From NCBI RefSeq assembly GCF_014640535.1, contig NZ_BMHD01000001.1, forward strand, positions 994,214-1,058,213: a DNA stretch of 64,000 nucleotides. Direction: 5' to 3'. This document shows, piece by piece, positions 9,468-16,483 of the stretch. Position numbers and translations under genes: made by a program. How positions within the stretch are numbered: the first letter of the stretch is position 1; each line of letters starts with the position of its first letter. This stretch comes from Cnuibacter physcomitrellae. Its GTDB lineage: Bacteria > Actinomycetota > Actinomycetes > Actinomycetales > Microbacteriaceae. A model generated the notes under the pieces. The model saw only the letters and a program-made list of their open reading frames with translations. It searched no databases and was not told where the DNA came from.

Positions 9468-10709
9468 ATGGCCCTCGCTCCGCTCGTCTCCCCCGGGCCC
9501 GAGCTCTCCCGAGCCGAGCTGCTGCGCTACGCCCGGCAGATGGCGCTCCCGCAGATCGGTCTCGAAGGACAGCGTCGGCTGAAGAACAGCCGCGTCGTGG
9601 TGCTGGGCGCCGGCGGGCTCGGCTCGCCCGTGCTGCTCTACCTCGCGGCGGCCGGCGTCGGCACGATCGGGGTGGTCGACCGCGACACTGTCGACGTGTC
9701 GAACCTGCATCGGCAGGTCCTGCATCCGGATGCGGCTGTGGGCGAGCGCAAGGTCGCCTCCGCCGCCGAGCAGCTGCGGCGACTGAACCCGCACATCGAG
9801 GTGATCGAGCACGACGTCGAGATCACCCCGGAGACCGTGCTCGACCTCGTGTCGGAGTACGACGTGGTCGTCGACGGCACCGACACCTTCGACGTGCAGA
9901 TCATCGCCGACGCAGCCTGCGCGCTCGTGGGCAAGCCCTACGTCTGGGGCTCGGTGCTGCGGTTCGACGGTCAGGCGACCGTCTTCTGGTCGCAGGCGCC
10001 CGGCGGCGCGGCACGCACGCTGTCCGATCTCTACCCCGACCTCGAGCGCCGGGGAGCGGACGCTGACGAGACCTGCGCGATCGCGGGCGTCCTCGGTCCC
10101 CTGTGCGCCACGGTCGGCGGCATCCTCGCGTCGGAGACCCTCAAGCTCCTCGGCGGATACGGCGAGCCGCTGCTCGGCCGCCTCCTCGTCGTCGATGCCC
10201 TCGACGGCACGACGACCGAGGTGCCGTTCGGCACGGCCGAGCCCGCGACGCCCCGGGTGGCGAACGTGGGCCGCCCCTACGACCCGTTCATCGACGGACC
10301 CACCGCGGGCGGCTCCCCCGGGCCTGCCGCGCGACCACGCAACGAGAGGAACACCATGCAGGACGACGCCTCCACCGACTCGGTCTCGGTCTCCGAGCTC
10401 GACTCGCTCCTCCAGGCCCGCGCCCGCGGAGAGGCGGACTTCGTGCTCGTCGACGTGCGCGAGCCGCACGAGCACGAGCTCGTCTCGATCGACGGCTCGG
10501 TGCTCGTGCCTCTCGGCGGGATCCTCTCCCCCGAGGCGCGCGAGGCCGTCCCCGCCGACGCCACCGTGATCGTGCACTGCCACCACGACGGACGGTCGCA
10601 GCGCGCCGCGCAGGCCCTCCGCCAGTCCGGCTACGACGACGTCCGCTTCGTGCGCGGCGGCATCGACGCGTGGGTCGCCGAGATCGAGCCCGAGAAGCCC
10701 CGCTACTGA
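9468..10709 (+). CDS. MoeB/MoeZ-like adenylyltransferase fused to a rhodanese domain
   Basis: E1-like enzyme that adenylates the C-terminal Gly of ubiquitin-like sulfur carriers such as MoaD; the rhodanese domain can supply sulfur. The 413-residue protein has the ThiF/MoeB nucleotide fold (VVLGAGGLGSP, about 45-55; DRDTVDVSNLHRQ) and a C-terminal rhodanese domain (about 305-413) with active-site loop CHHDGRS. The segment that carries the zinc-binding CxxC in E. coli MoeB and actinobacterial MoeZ is here TLSDLYPDLERRG without cysteines, and the second CxxC is also missing. It is the first gene of the moco region, upstream of moaA and moaD on the same strand. Confidence 0.85.
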   Translation: MALAPLVSPGPELSRAELLRYARQMALPQIGLEGQRRLKNSRVVVLGAGGLGSPVLLYLAAAGVGTIGVVDRDTVDVSNLHRQVLHPDAAVGERKVASAAEQLRRLNPHIEVIEHDVEITPETVLDLVSEYDVVVDGTDTFDVQIIADAACALVGKPYVWGSVLRFDGQATVFWSQAPGGAARTLSDLYPDLERRGADADETCAIAGVLGPLCATVGGILASETLKLLGGYGEPLLGRLLVVDALDGTTTEVPFGTAEPATPRVANVGRPYDPFIDGPTAGGSPGPAARPRNERNTMQDDASTDSVSVSELDSLLQARARGEADFVLVDVREPHEHELVSIDGSVLVPLGGILSPEAREAVPADATVIVHCHHDGRSQRAAQALRQSGYDDVRFVRGGIDAWVAEIEPEKPRY

Positions 10710-10736
10710 CGTCCGCGCCGCCGGCGGAGGGACGGC

Positions 10737-10809
10737 GCGGGTTTCGCCCGCTGAGAGCCGCTTCGAGGCCCCCTCGGGCATGAGAGCGCGTGGAGCGGGC
10801 GCAACCCGC
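10737..10809 (+). terminator. Hairpin downstream of the moeZ-like gene
   Basis: GCGGGTTTCGCCCGCT (10737-10752) pairs with AGCGGGCGCAACCCGC (10794-10809) with one mismatch, 28 bases after the stop codon. A similar GCGGGCGCAACCCGC segment recurs near 12600, downstream of moaD. Confidence 0.5.
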
Positions 10810-10880
10810 AGAAGCCGCGCCGCCTGCCCGCCGTCGACTGCAGCAGGACGCGATCGCACCTCACGCCCGAGGCCGGGCCC

Positions 10881-10937
10881 CGATCTGACACTCCTGGCGC
10901 CCTCCCGCGCACAGAAGCCACCACGAGTGTCAGATCC
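10881..10937 (+). repeat. 57-bp palindromic unit, family 2, copy 1
   Basis: GATCTGACACTC on the left and GAGTGTCAGATC on the right form the outer stem; the inner stem has one mismatch. The central GCCCTCCCGCGC is the same as in the family 1 units at 9131 and 9282. Confidence 0.85.
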
Positions 10938-10988
10938 AGGATTGCCGCCGCCCGCCCGCCGTCGGAGCGCCAACCGCCCGGATGGTGC

Positions 10989-11045
10989 GGATCTGACACT
11001 CGTGGCGCCCTCCCGCGCGCAGAGGCCGCCACGAGTGTCAGATCC
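10989..11045 (+). repeat. 57-bp palindromic unit, family 2, copy 2
   Basis: Perfect 19-bp arms, GGATCTGACACTCGTGGCG at 10989-11007 and its complement at 11027-11045. It lies 108 bp from copy 1. Relative to family 1 it carries three paired, compensatory arm changes. Confidence 0.88.
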
Positions 11046-11102
11046 ACGGCGCGGCATCGCGTGGCGGCGCGGACGCGGGCGCAGGGCGGGCGCGGGCGCG
11101 CG

Positions 11103-11108
11103 TAGGGT
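11103..11108 (+). promoter_or_regulatory. -10 box of moaA (leaderless type)
   Basis: TAGGGT followed by 6 nt and ATG 11115. It would place the transcription start at or next to the start codon. Confidence 0.6.
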
Positions 11109-11114
11109 GGATGC

Positions 11115-12236
11115 ATGACGGTCGCGCTCGGGATCCCCGCCCTTCGCGTGGGCGTGCCCGCGGGCGCGAGCGCCGACGCGGGCAGCGCCACCGAGCCGCC
11201 CGCCGGCGGCGTCGCGGCACGGCCGCGGGACGCCGGAGCGGGGCTGAGCGACCGGTTCGGACGGGTCGCCACCGACCTCCGGGTCTCGCTCACCGACCGC
11301 TGCAACCTGCGCTGCACGTACTGCATGCCCGCCGAGGGGCTGCCGTTCCTCCCCCGCCCGGCGCTGATGTCGCGGACCGAGATCGTGCGGCTCGTGCGCC
11401 TCGCGGCCGAGCACCTCGGCGTGCGGCAGGTGCGCTTCACCGGCGGCGAGCCGCTCCTGCGGGCCGACCTCGTCGACATCGTCCGCGAGGTCGCGGCGCT
11501 CGACCCCCGCCCGGAGATCTCGCTCACCACGAACGCCATCGGCCTCGCGTCGCGCGCGGCCGCTCTGGCCGAGGCCGGCCTCGACCGCGTCAACGTCTCG
11601 CTCGACTCGATCGAGCCCGCCACGTTCGAGGCGATCACCCGGCGTCCGTTCCTCGATCGGGTGCTCGCCGGGATCGATGCCGTCCGGTCGGCGGGGCTGT
11701 TGTCCACGAAGGTGAACGCCGTCCTGATGCGCGGGGTCAACGACCACCAGGCCGTCGACCTGCTCGACTGGGCGCTGGCCGGCGGCCACCAGCTGCGGTT
11801 CATCGAGCAGATGCCTCTCGACGCCGACCACTCCTGGAGCCGCACCGACATGATCACGGCGGCCGAGATCCGCGGGCTGCTCGAGGAGCGGTACCGGCTC
11901 GCACCCGACGACGCGCCCCGCGACGGAGCCCCCGCCGAGCTGTACCGCGTCTACGACGGCGAGCGGATGCTCGGCAGGGTCGGTGTCATCGCCTCCGTCA
12001 CCGAGGCGTTCTGCTCCGACTGCCGCCGGACCCGCCTCACCGCGGAGGGCCGGGTGCGCAGCTGCCTCTTCTCGCACACGGAGACCGACCTGCTCGAGCC
12101 GATGCGCTCCGGCGCCTCCGACGACGACCTCGCCGACCTGTGGCGCGCGGCCATGTGGGCGAAGCCCGCCGGCCACGGACTCGACGACCCCACGTTCGCG
12201 CAGCCCGCCCGCACCATGAGCGCGATCGGCGGATGA
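11115..12236 (+). CDS. moaA: GTP 3',8-cyclase (radical SAM) of molybdopterin synthesis
   Basis: First step of moco synthesis: rearranges GTP to 3',8-cyclo-7,8-dihydro-GTP, then used by MoaC. The 373-residue protein has the radical-SAM cluster motif CNLRCTYC (Cys63, 67, 70), FTGGEPLLR, and the second cluster ligands CSDC...C near Cys300, 303 and 317. It ends in the conserved Gly-Gly. About 45 extra Ala/Gly-rich residues precede the core. ATG 11115 is supported by TAGGGT-N6-ATG. The stop overlaps the moaD start (ATGA), so the two genes are translationally coupled. Confidence 0.97.
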   Translation: MTVALGIPALRVGVPAGASADAGSATEPPAGGVAARPRDAGAGLSDRFGRVATDLRVSLTDRCNLRCTYCMPAEGLPFLPRPALMSRTEIVRLVRLAAEHLGVRQVRFTGGEPLLRADLVDIVREVAALDPRPEISLTTNAIGLASRAAALAEAGLDRVNVSLDSIEPATFEAITRRPFLDRVLAGIDAVRSAGLLSTKVNAVLMRGVNDHQAVDLLDWALAGGHQLRFIEQMPLDADHSWSRTDMITAAEIRGLLEERYRLAPDDAPRDGAPAELYRVYDGERMLGRVGVIASVTEAFCSDCRRTRLTAEGRVRSCLFSHTETDLLEPMRSGASDDDLADLWRAAMWAKPAGHGLDDPTFAQPARTMSAIGG

Positions 12237-12496
12237 GCGTGGTCACCCTCCGCTACTTCGCCGCCGCCAAGGCCACCCTCGGGCGCGGGCGCGACGAGCT
12301 CGACGCCGCCGGCCGCTCGATCGCGGACCTGCTGCACGAGGTCGCCGCCACCGCCACGGGAGGGTCACCGGCCGAGGCCGAGGCCGTCCTGGCGCGGTGC
12401 TCCTTCCTGCTCAACCGTTCGGCCACCACGGACCGCGCGCGCATCCTCGCCGACGGGGACTCGCTCGACGTCCTCCCTCCCTTCGCGGGCGGCTGA
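12233..12496 (+). CDS. moaD: Molybdopterin synthase sulfur carrier subunit
   Basis: Small ubiquitin-fold subunit that carries the thiocarboxylate used by MoaE to make molybdopterin. The 87-residue protein has the usual VTLRYFAAAKATLG start, the DSLDVLPPFAGG end and the essential C-terminal Gly-Gly. Its ATG overlaps the moaA stop by 4 bases. The MoeB/MoeZ-like protein at 9468 is the likely activating enzyme and MoaE at 15068 the partner subunit. Confidence 0.93.
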   Translation: MSVVTLRYFAAAKATLGRGRDELDAAGRSIADLLHEVAATATGGSPAEAEAVLARCSFLLNRSATTDRARILADGDSLDVLPPFAGG

Positions 12497-12665
12497 GCCC
12501 CGCCGCACCCCGCCAGAGCGCCGACCCTCCCCGCGCGTCCGCGGACAGCGCCTCGCCTGCGTCCTCTCGTCGCCATCCCGGCGGGCAGAGCGCTCCGGGC
12601 GGGCGCAACCCGCAGAGGCGCGCGACGCCGACCATCCCGACGCCGGCGGGGCGGCGGGCGTGGGG

Positions 12666-12671
12666 CAGGAT
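12666..12671 (+). promoter_or_regulatory. Possible -10 box of moeA
   Basis: CAGGAT followed by 6 nt and GTG 12678. The spacing matches the window-wide leaderless pattern, but the first base is not T. Confidence 0.4.
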
Positions 12672-12677
12672 GGACGG

Positions 12678-14045
12678 GTGCGCACGATCGACGACCACCG
12701 CGACGAGATCGTCGAGCTGCTGCGGCCCGTCGCCGACCAGCTCGCCGCCGAGCCGATCGAGGTGGGCGGGGCCGCCTTCACGGCGCGCCCCTGGGAGCAC
12801 GCCGCGCGGTACCTCGCCACCGACGTCATCGCGCCGCGGGCGCTGCCGGGGTTCGACAACTCGCAGATGGACGGGTTCGCCGTCCTCGCCGCCGACCTCG
12901 AGGGCGCCTCCCCGGAGTCGCCGGTGACCCTCCCCGTCGCCGAGCGGATCGCGGCAGGCGACGCCGGGCATCCGCACCGACCCGGCACGGCGACGCCGAT
13001 CATGACCGGAGCGGCCCTCCCGCCGGGCGCGGACGCCGTGGTGCCGGTCGAGCGGGTCGACCCGCCGCTCTTCCCCGCCCCGGGGACGGAGGCGATCGCG
13101 GGCTTCACCGCTCCGGTCGCGCCCGGCACGTACGTGCGAGCGCAGGGGTCGGACGTCGCGGACGGACAGGTCCTGCTCCGGGCGGGCGACCGGCTCAGCG
13201 CGGCCCGCGCCGGCGTGATCAACGGCGTCGGGCTCACCGAGGTCGCCGTACGCCGGCGTCTCCGCGTGCTGCTCGTGCCCACGGGGCACGAGATCCGCGA
13301 CCCGGGCGAGGAGCTGACGCCCGGGCGCATCCACGACTCGAACTCCGTCGCTCTCACCGCCGCGCTCCAGTCGATCGGATGCGGCGTCGACGTGCGCCCG
13401 TGCCGCAGCGACGACGCGGTCGATCTCCTCGCGATCGTCGAGTCCGCCCTGGGCGAGAGCGCGGGGGACCCACGGGCCGGTGGCACGAACGACGCCGCGC
13501 CCACGAGCGCTCCCACGCCGCCGGCGGAGATCAGCGGCGACGGGGCGGTCACGGGCCCACCAGACCTCCTCATCACCGTGGGCGGGGTGAGCGCGGGGGC
13601 TCGCGAGGTGGTGCGCGACGCGCTCGGACCGCTCGGCGTGCGCTTCGAGAAGGTCGCGCTCCAGCCGGGCGGACCGCAGGGTCTCGGGCTCGCGAGCCTC
13701 GGAGACGGCCGGACGCTGCCCGTGGTGTGCCTCCCCGGCAACCCCGTGAGCGCGCTGGTCTCGTTCGAAGTGTTCCTGCGCAGCGCGCTGCTCACGACCG
13801 CGGGCGCCTCCGTGACCGACCGCGAGCGCCGCAGCGCTCCGCTCGCCCACGATCTCGACTCCCCGCCCCACGTGCTGCAGCTGCGCCGCGGTGTGCTGGT
13901 GGACGGCGAGCTGCACACGCTGGGCGGGCCCTCGAGCCACCTGCTGCACGCGCTCGCGGACTCGACCGTCCTCATCCACGTCCCCGTCGGCGTCGACCAC
14001 GTCGCCGCCGGCTCCCCGCTCGAGTTCTGGAGGATCGATGACTGA
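12678..14045 (+). CDS. moeA: Molybdopterin molybdenumtransferase
   Basis: Inserts molybdate into adenylated molybdopterin to give active moco. The 455-residue protein has FDNSQMDGFAV, PIMTGAALPPGADAVVPVE, the PTGHEI loop, ITVGGVSAG and CLPGNPVSALVSFEVF, the conserved MoeA motifs. An extra Ala/Pro/Gly-rich stretch (about residues 262-290, DPRAGGTNDAAP onward) interrupts the MoCF domain just before the TVGGVS motif. GTG 12678 (MRTIDDHRDEI) is chosen over GTG 12660, which adds six residues and ignores the box at 12666. It begins the moeA-moaC-mogA-moaE run. Confidence 0.95.
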   Translation: MRTIDDHRDEIVELLRPVADQLAAEPIEVGGAAFTARPWEHAARYLATDVIAPRALPGFDNSQMDGFAVLAADLEGASPESPVTLPVAERIAAGDAGHPHRPGTATPIMTGAALPPGADAVVPVERVDPPLFPAPGTEAIAGFTAPVAPGTYVRAQGSDVADGQVLLRAGDRLSAARAGVINGVGLTEVAVRRRLRVLLVPTGHEIRDPGEELTPGRIHDSNSVALTAALQSIGCGVDVRPCRSDDAVDLLAIVESALGESAGDPRAGGTNDAAPTSAPTPPAEISGDGAVTGPPDLLITVGGVSAGAREVVRDALGPLGVRFEKVALQPGGPQGLGLASLGDGRTLPVVCLPGNPVSALVSFEVFLRSALLTTAGASVTDRERRSAPLAHDLDSPPHVLQLRRGVLVDGELHTLGGPSSHLLHALADSTVLIHVPVGVDHVAAGSPLEFWRIDD

Positions 14046-14074
14046 CACCACAGCCCCCATCCCGGAGCACGACC

Positions 14075-14554
14075 GTGGCTGACGGCACCGAGCTCACCCA
14101 CCTCGACGACAGCGGCGCCGCGCGGATGGTCGACGTGTCCGACAAGGCCGTGACCTCCCGGCGGGCGGTCGCGCAGGCCGTCGTGACGACGACGCCGCAC
14201 GTGATGTCGCTCCTCGTCGCCGGTGAGCTCCCGAAGGGCGAGGCGCTGCCCGTCGCCCGTGTGGCCGGCATCCTCGGCGCCAAGCAGACGCCGTCGCTCA
14301 TCCCGCTCTGCCATCCGCTGCCCATCTCTGGCGCGTCGGTGGAGTTCGAGCCCGGGGAGACGAGCCTCCGCATCGTGGCGAGCGTGAAGACCACCGGGGT
14401 GACCGGGGTCGAGATGGAGGCGCTCACGGCCGTGACCGTGGCCGCGCTCACCGTCTACGACATGATCAAGGCGGTCGATCGCGGCGCCGTGATCGGCGAC
14501 GTGTGCGTGCTGGAGAAGTCCGGCGGCGCGAGCGGCGAGTGGAGTCGCGGGTGA
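14075..14554 (+). CDS. moaC: Cyclic pyranopterin monophosphate synthase
   Basis: Second moco step: converts the MoaA product to cPMP. The 159-residue protein has LTHLDDSGAARMVDVSDK at the N-terminus, the LIPLCHPLPISG motif, and VEMEALTAVTVAALTVYDM with the catalytic KAVDRG lysine region. GTG 14075 is the start that gives a normal N-terminus and lies 29 bases after the moeA stop. The stop overlaps the mogA start as GTGA, indicating coupling. Confidence 0.96.
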   Translation: MADGTELTHLDDSGAARMVDVSDKAVTSRRAVAQAVVTTTPHVMSLLVAGELPKGEALPVARVAGILGAKQTPSLIPLCHPLPISGASVEFEPGETSLRIVASVKTTGVTGVEMEALTAVTVAALTVYDMIKAVDRGAVIGDVCVLEKSGGASGEWSRG

Positions 14555-15084
14555 GCGACGCGGATGCGCGGGGGACGGGCGCCGACGCCGACCCCATCGG
14601 CGCTCGGCGCCGCGCGATGGTCGTGGTGGCGTCGACACGTGCGGCGGCCGGGGTCTACGAGGACACCGCGGGCCCGCTGATCGCGGAGTGGTTCGCCGCG
14701 CGCGGCTGGGCCTGCGTCGTCGAGGTCGTCCCCGACGGTGCGCCCGTCGGGCGAGCGCTCGAGGCGGCGATCGCGGCGGGCATGGATGCGGTGATCACCT
14801 CGGGCGGGACCGGCGTCTCCCCCACCGATGCGACACCCGAGATGACGAGGGTGCTCCTCGACCGCGAGCTGCCCGGCGTCGCGGAGGAGATCCGCCGGCG
14901 CGGGACGGCCGCCACCCCGCTGGCGATCGTGTCGCGCGGCCTCGCGGGCGTCACGGGCACGACGGTGATCGTGAACCTCCCGGGATCCCGCGGCGGCGTG
15001 CGCGACGGGCTCGACGTCCTGGACGGGGTGCTCGAGCACCTCGTCGATCAGCTGCACGGAGGCGACCATGTCCGCACCGACTGA
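14551..15084 (+). CDS. mogA: MogA/MoaB-family molybdopterin adenylyltransferase
   Basis: Adenylates molybdopterin before MoeA inserts Mo. The 177-residue protein is a single MoCF-fold domain with ITSGGTGVSPTDATPE and VNLPGSRGG. GTG 14551 overlaps the moaC stop; a later Met at 14617 (MVVVASTRAAAG) sits right at the domain start and is possible, since the first ~22 residues are low-complexity. The 3' end overlaps moaE by 17 bases. Confidence 0.9.
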   Translation: MSDADARGTGADADPIGARRRAMVVVASTRAAAGVYEDTAGPLIAEWFAARGWACVVEVVPDGAPVGRALEAAIAAGMDAVITSGGTGVSPTDATPEMTRVLLDRELPGVAEEIRRRGTAATPLAIVSRGLAGVTGTTVIVNLPGSRGGVRDGLDVLDGVLEHLVDQLHGGDHVRTD

Positions 15085-15514
15085 CCACGACCCCCGCGTG
15101 CTCCTGGCCGAAGTGACCGAGGAGCGGATCGACGTCGGCCGCTGCGCCGCGCTCGTCGAGACGGCGCAGGACGGCGCCGTGGTGACGTTCGCGGGCGTGG
15201 TGCGCGACCACGACGACGGCCGCGGGGTGGATGCGCTGTCGTACTCCGCGCATCCGTCAGCGCCCGAGGTGGCAGCGGAGGTGGCGGCGGAGATCGCCCG
15301 CCGCCATCCCGAGGTGCGGCTCGCGTTCTCCCACCGGATCGGAGACCTCGTCGTCGGCGACGTCGCCCTCGCGGCAGCCGTCGCGTCCGCGCATCGGGCG
15401 GCCGCGTTCGCCGCCTGCGCCGACCTCGTCGACCTCGTGAAGGAGCGGCTCCCGATCTGGAAGGAGCAGCTCTTCGACGACGGCGCCTCGGAGTGGGTCG
15501 CCTCCCTGGGCTGA
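15068..15514 (+). CDS. moaE: Molybdopterin synthase catalytic subunit
   Basis: Partner of MoaD; transfers sulfur to cPMP to form molybdopterin. The 148-residue protein has TFAGVVRDHDDGRGV, LSYSAHPSAPE, FSHRIGDLVVGD and the C-terminal VKERLPIWKEQLF with the catalytic lysines. It is the last gene of the moco run, about 150 bases before the xanthine-dehydrogenase genes that would use the cofactor. Confidence 0.95.
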   Translation: MSAPTDHDPRVLLAEVTEERIDVGRCAALVETAQDGAVVTFAGVVRDHDDGRGVDALSYSAHPSAPEVAAEVAAEIARRHPEVRLAFSHRIGDLVVGDVALAAAVASAHRAAAFAACADLVDLVKERLPIWKEQLFDDGASEWVASLG

Positions 15515-15667
15515 CCCGCCCCCTCTCTCGGCCCGCGCCGCGCGGCGATTCACCCGAAGCGGGGCCCGCTGCCGCTGAAACGCGCCGTTACACTGCGGAA
15601 ACAGGCGTGCGGTGTACTGGGATCCCGTGTGAGAACGCGGGTCGCACTGCGGGAAAGGCACCACCCC

Positions 15668-16483
15668 ATGGATCTCCACACCGTCACCTCGATCATCCCG
15701 GCCAGGGATCGCGCCGACCTCGCTCGGCTGGCACCGGACGTCGCTCCGGTCGCGGGCGGCTCGTGGGTGTTCTCGGAGACCCAGCCGCACCTCACCGGCC
15801 TCGTCGACCTGATGGCGTTCGAGTGGCCGGCCTGGACGATGCTCGACGACGACCTCGTCCTCTCCTCGACCTGCACCCTCGCCGAGCTCGCGGCGATCCC
15901 CGACGATCGCGGGTGGGCTGCGCATCCGCTCTTCTTCCAGGCCTGCACGGCGCTCCTCGGGTCGTTCAAGGTGTGGAACGTGGCCACGGTGGGTGGCAAC
16001 GTGTGCGCCTCGCTGCCGGCGGGTCCGATGACGTCGCTGCTCTCCGGTCTCGACGCCGTGGCCCTCGTGTGGCGCGCGGACGGCACCGACGAGGAGATCC
16101 CGGTCGCCGCGCTCGTGACGGGGAACGGACAGAACGCGCTCGGCGTCGGCGACGTCGTGCGCTCCTTCCGGGTGCCGGCCTCGTCGCTGGCCGCCCGCAC
16201 CGCGTTCCGGAAGATCGCGCTGTCTCCGATCGGACGGTCGGGAGCCGTCGTGATCGGACGCCTCGCGACCGACGGCGCCTTCACGCTCACCGTGAGCGGC
16301 GCGACCGTGCGACCCGAGCAGCTGCGGTATGCCGCGCTGCCGAAGGCACCCGCGCTCGAGGCCGACGTCTCGGCCCTCACGACGTGGTTCACCGATCCGC
16401 ACGGCGCCGCCGACTGGCGGCGGGCGGTGTCGGCCCTGCTCGCGGTCGAGATCCGCGACGAGCTGGAGGAGGTCTCCCGATGA
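15668..16483 (+). CDS. FAD-binding subunit of a xanthine-dehydrogenase-type molybdenum enzyme
   Basis: Carries electrons from the 2Fe-2S centres to the final acceptor through FAD. The 271-residue protein resembles the FAD-domain subunit of CoxM/YgfM type: AGGSW near residue 35, ATVGGNVCASLPAGP near 110, and a C-terminal CO-dehydrogenase-flavoprotein-like domain. ATG 15668 follows GGGAAAGG by about 9 bases; a GTG at 15629 is less likely. A TACACT box at 15589-15594 may be its -10. Its stop overlaps the next gene (ATGA). A pair of separate FAD subunit plus Fe-S/Mo fusion matches the YgfM-XdhD arrangement of E. coli. Confidence 0.9.
   Translation: MDLHTVTSIIPARDRADLARLAPDVAPVAGGSWVFSETQPHLTGLVDLMAFEWPAWTMLDDDLVLSSTCTLAELAAIPDDRGWAAHPLFFQACTALLGSFKVWNVATVGGNVCASLPAGPMTSLLSGLDAVALVWRADGTDEEIPVAALVTGNGQNALGVGDVVRSFRVPASSLAARTAFRKIALSPIGRSGAVVIGRLATDGAFTLTVSGATVRPEQLRYAALPKAPALEADVSALTTWFTDPHGAADWRRAVSALLAVEIRDELEEVSR

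Larger units (their letters stand above)
10710..11114. other. Intergenic region between the moeZ-like gene and moaA
   Basis: 405 bases without a credible gene. Contents in order: a long hairpin (10737-10809), G/C-rich spacer, two 57-bp palindromic units (10881-10937, 10989-11045), then the moaA promoter (11103-11108). Confidence 0.7.

Noticed and set aside
8934-12176. Long minus-strand reading frame opposite the moco genes
   Set aside because: It is a GC-rich shadow of moeZ-like and moaA, has low-complexity Arg/Ala/Gly sequence and no family motifs.
12660-12662. GTG 12660 as moeA start
   Set aside because: GTG 12678 gives the family-typical N-terminus and has a box at the leaderless spacing.
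14038-14082. 14-codon reading frame between moeA and moaC
   Set aside because: It overlaps the moeA end and has no recognisable features; more likely just the moaC ribosome-loading region.
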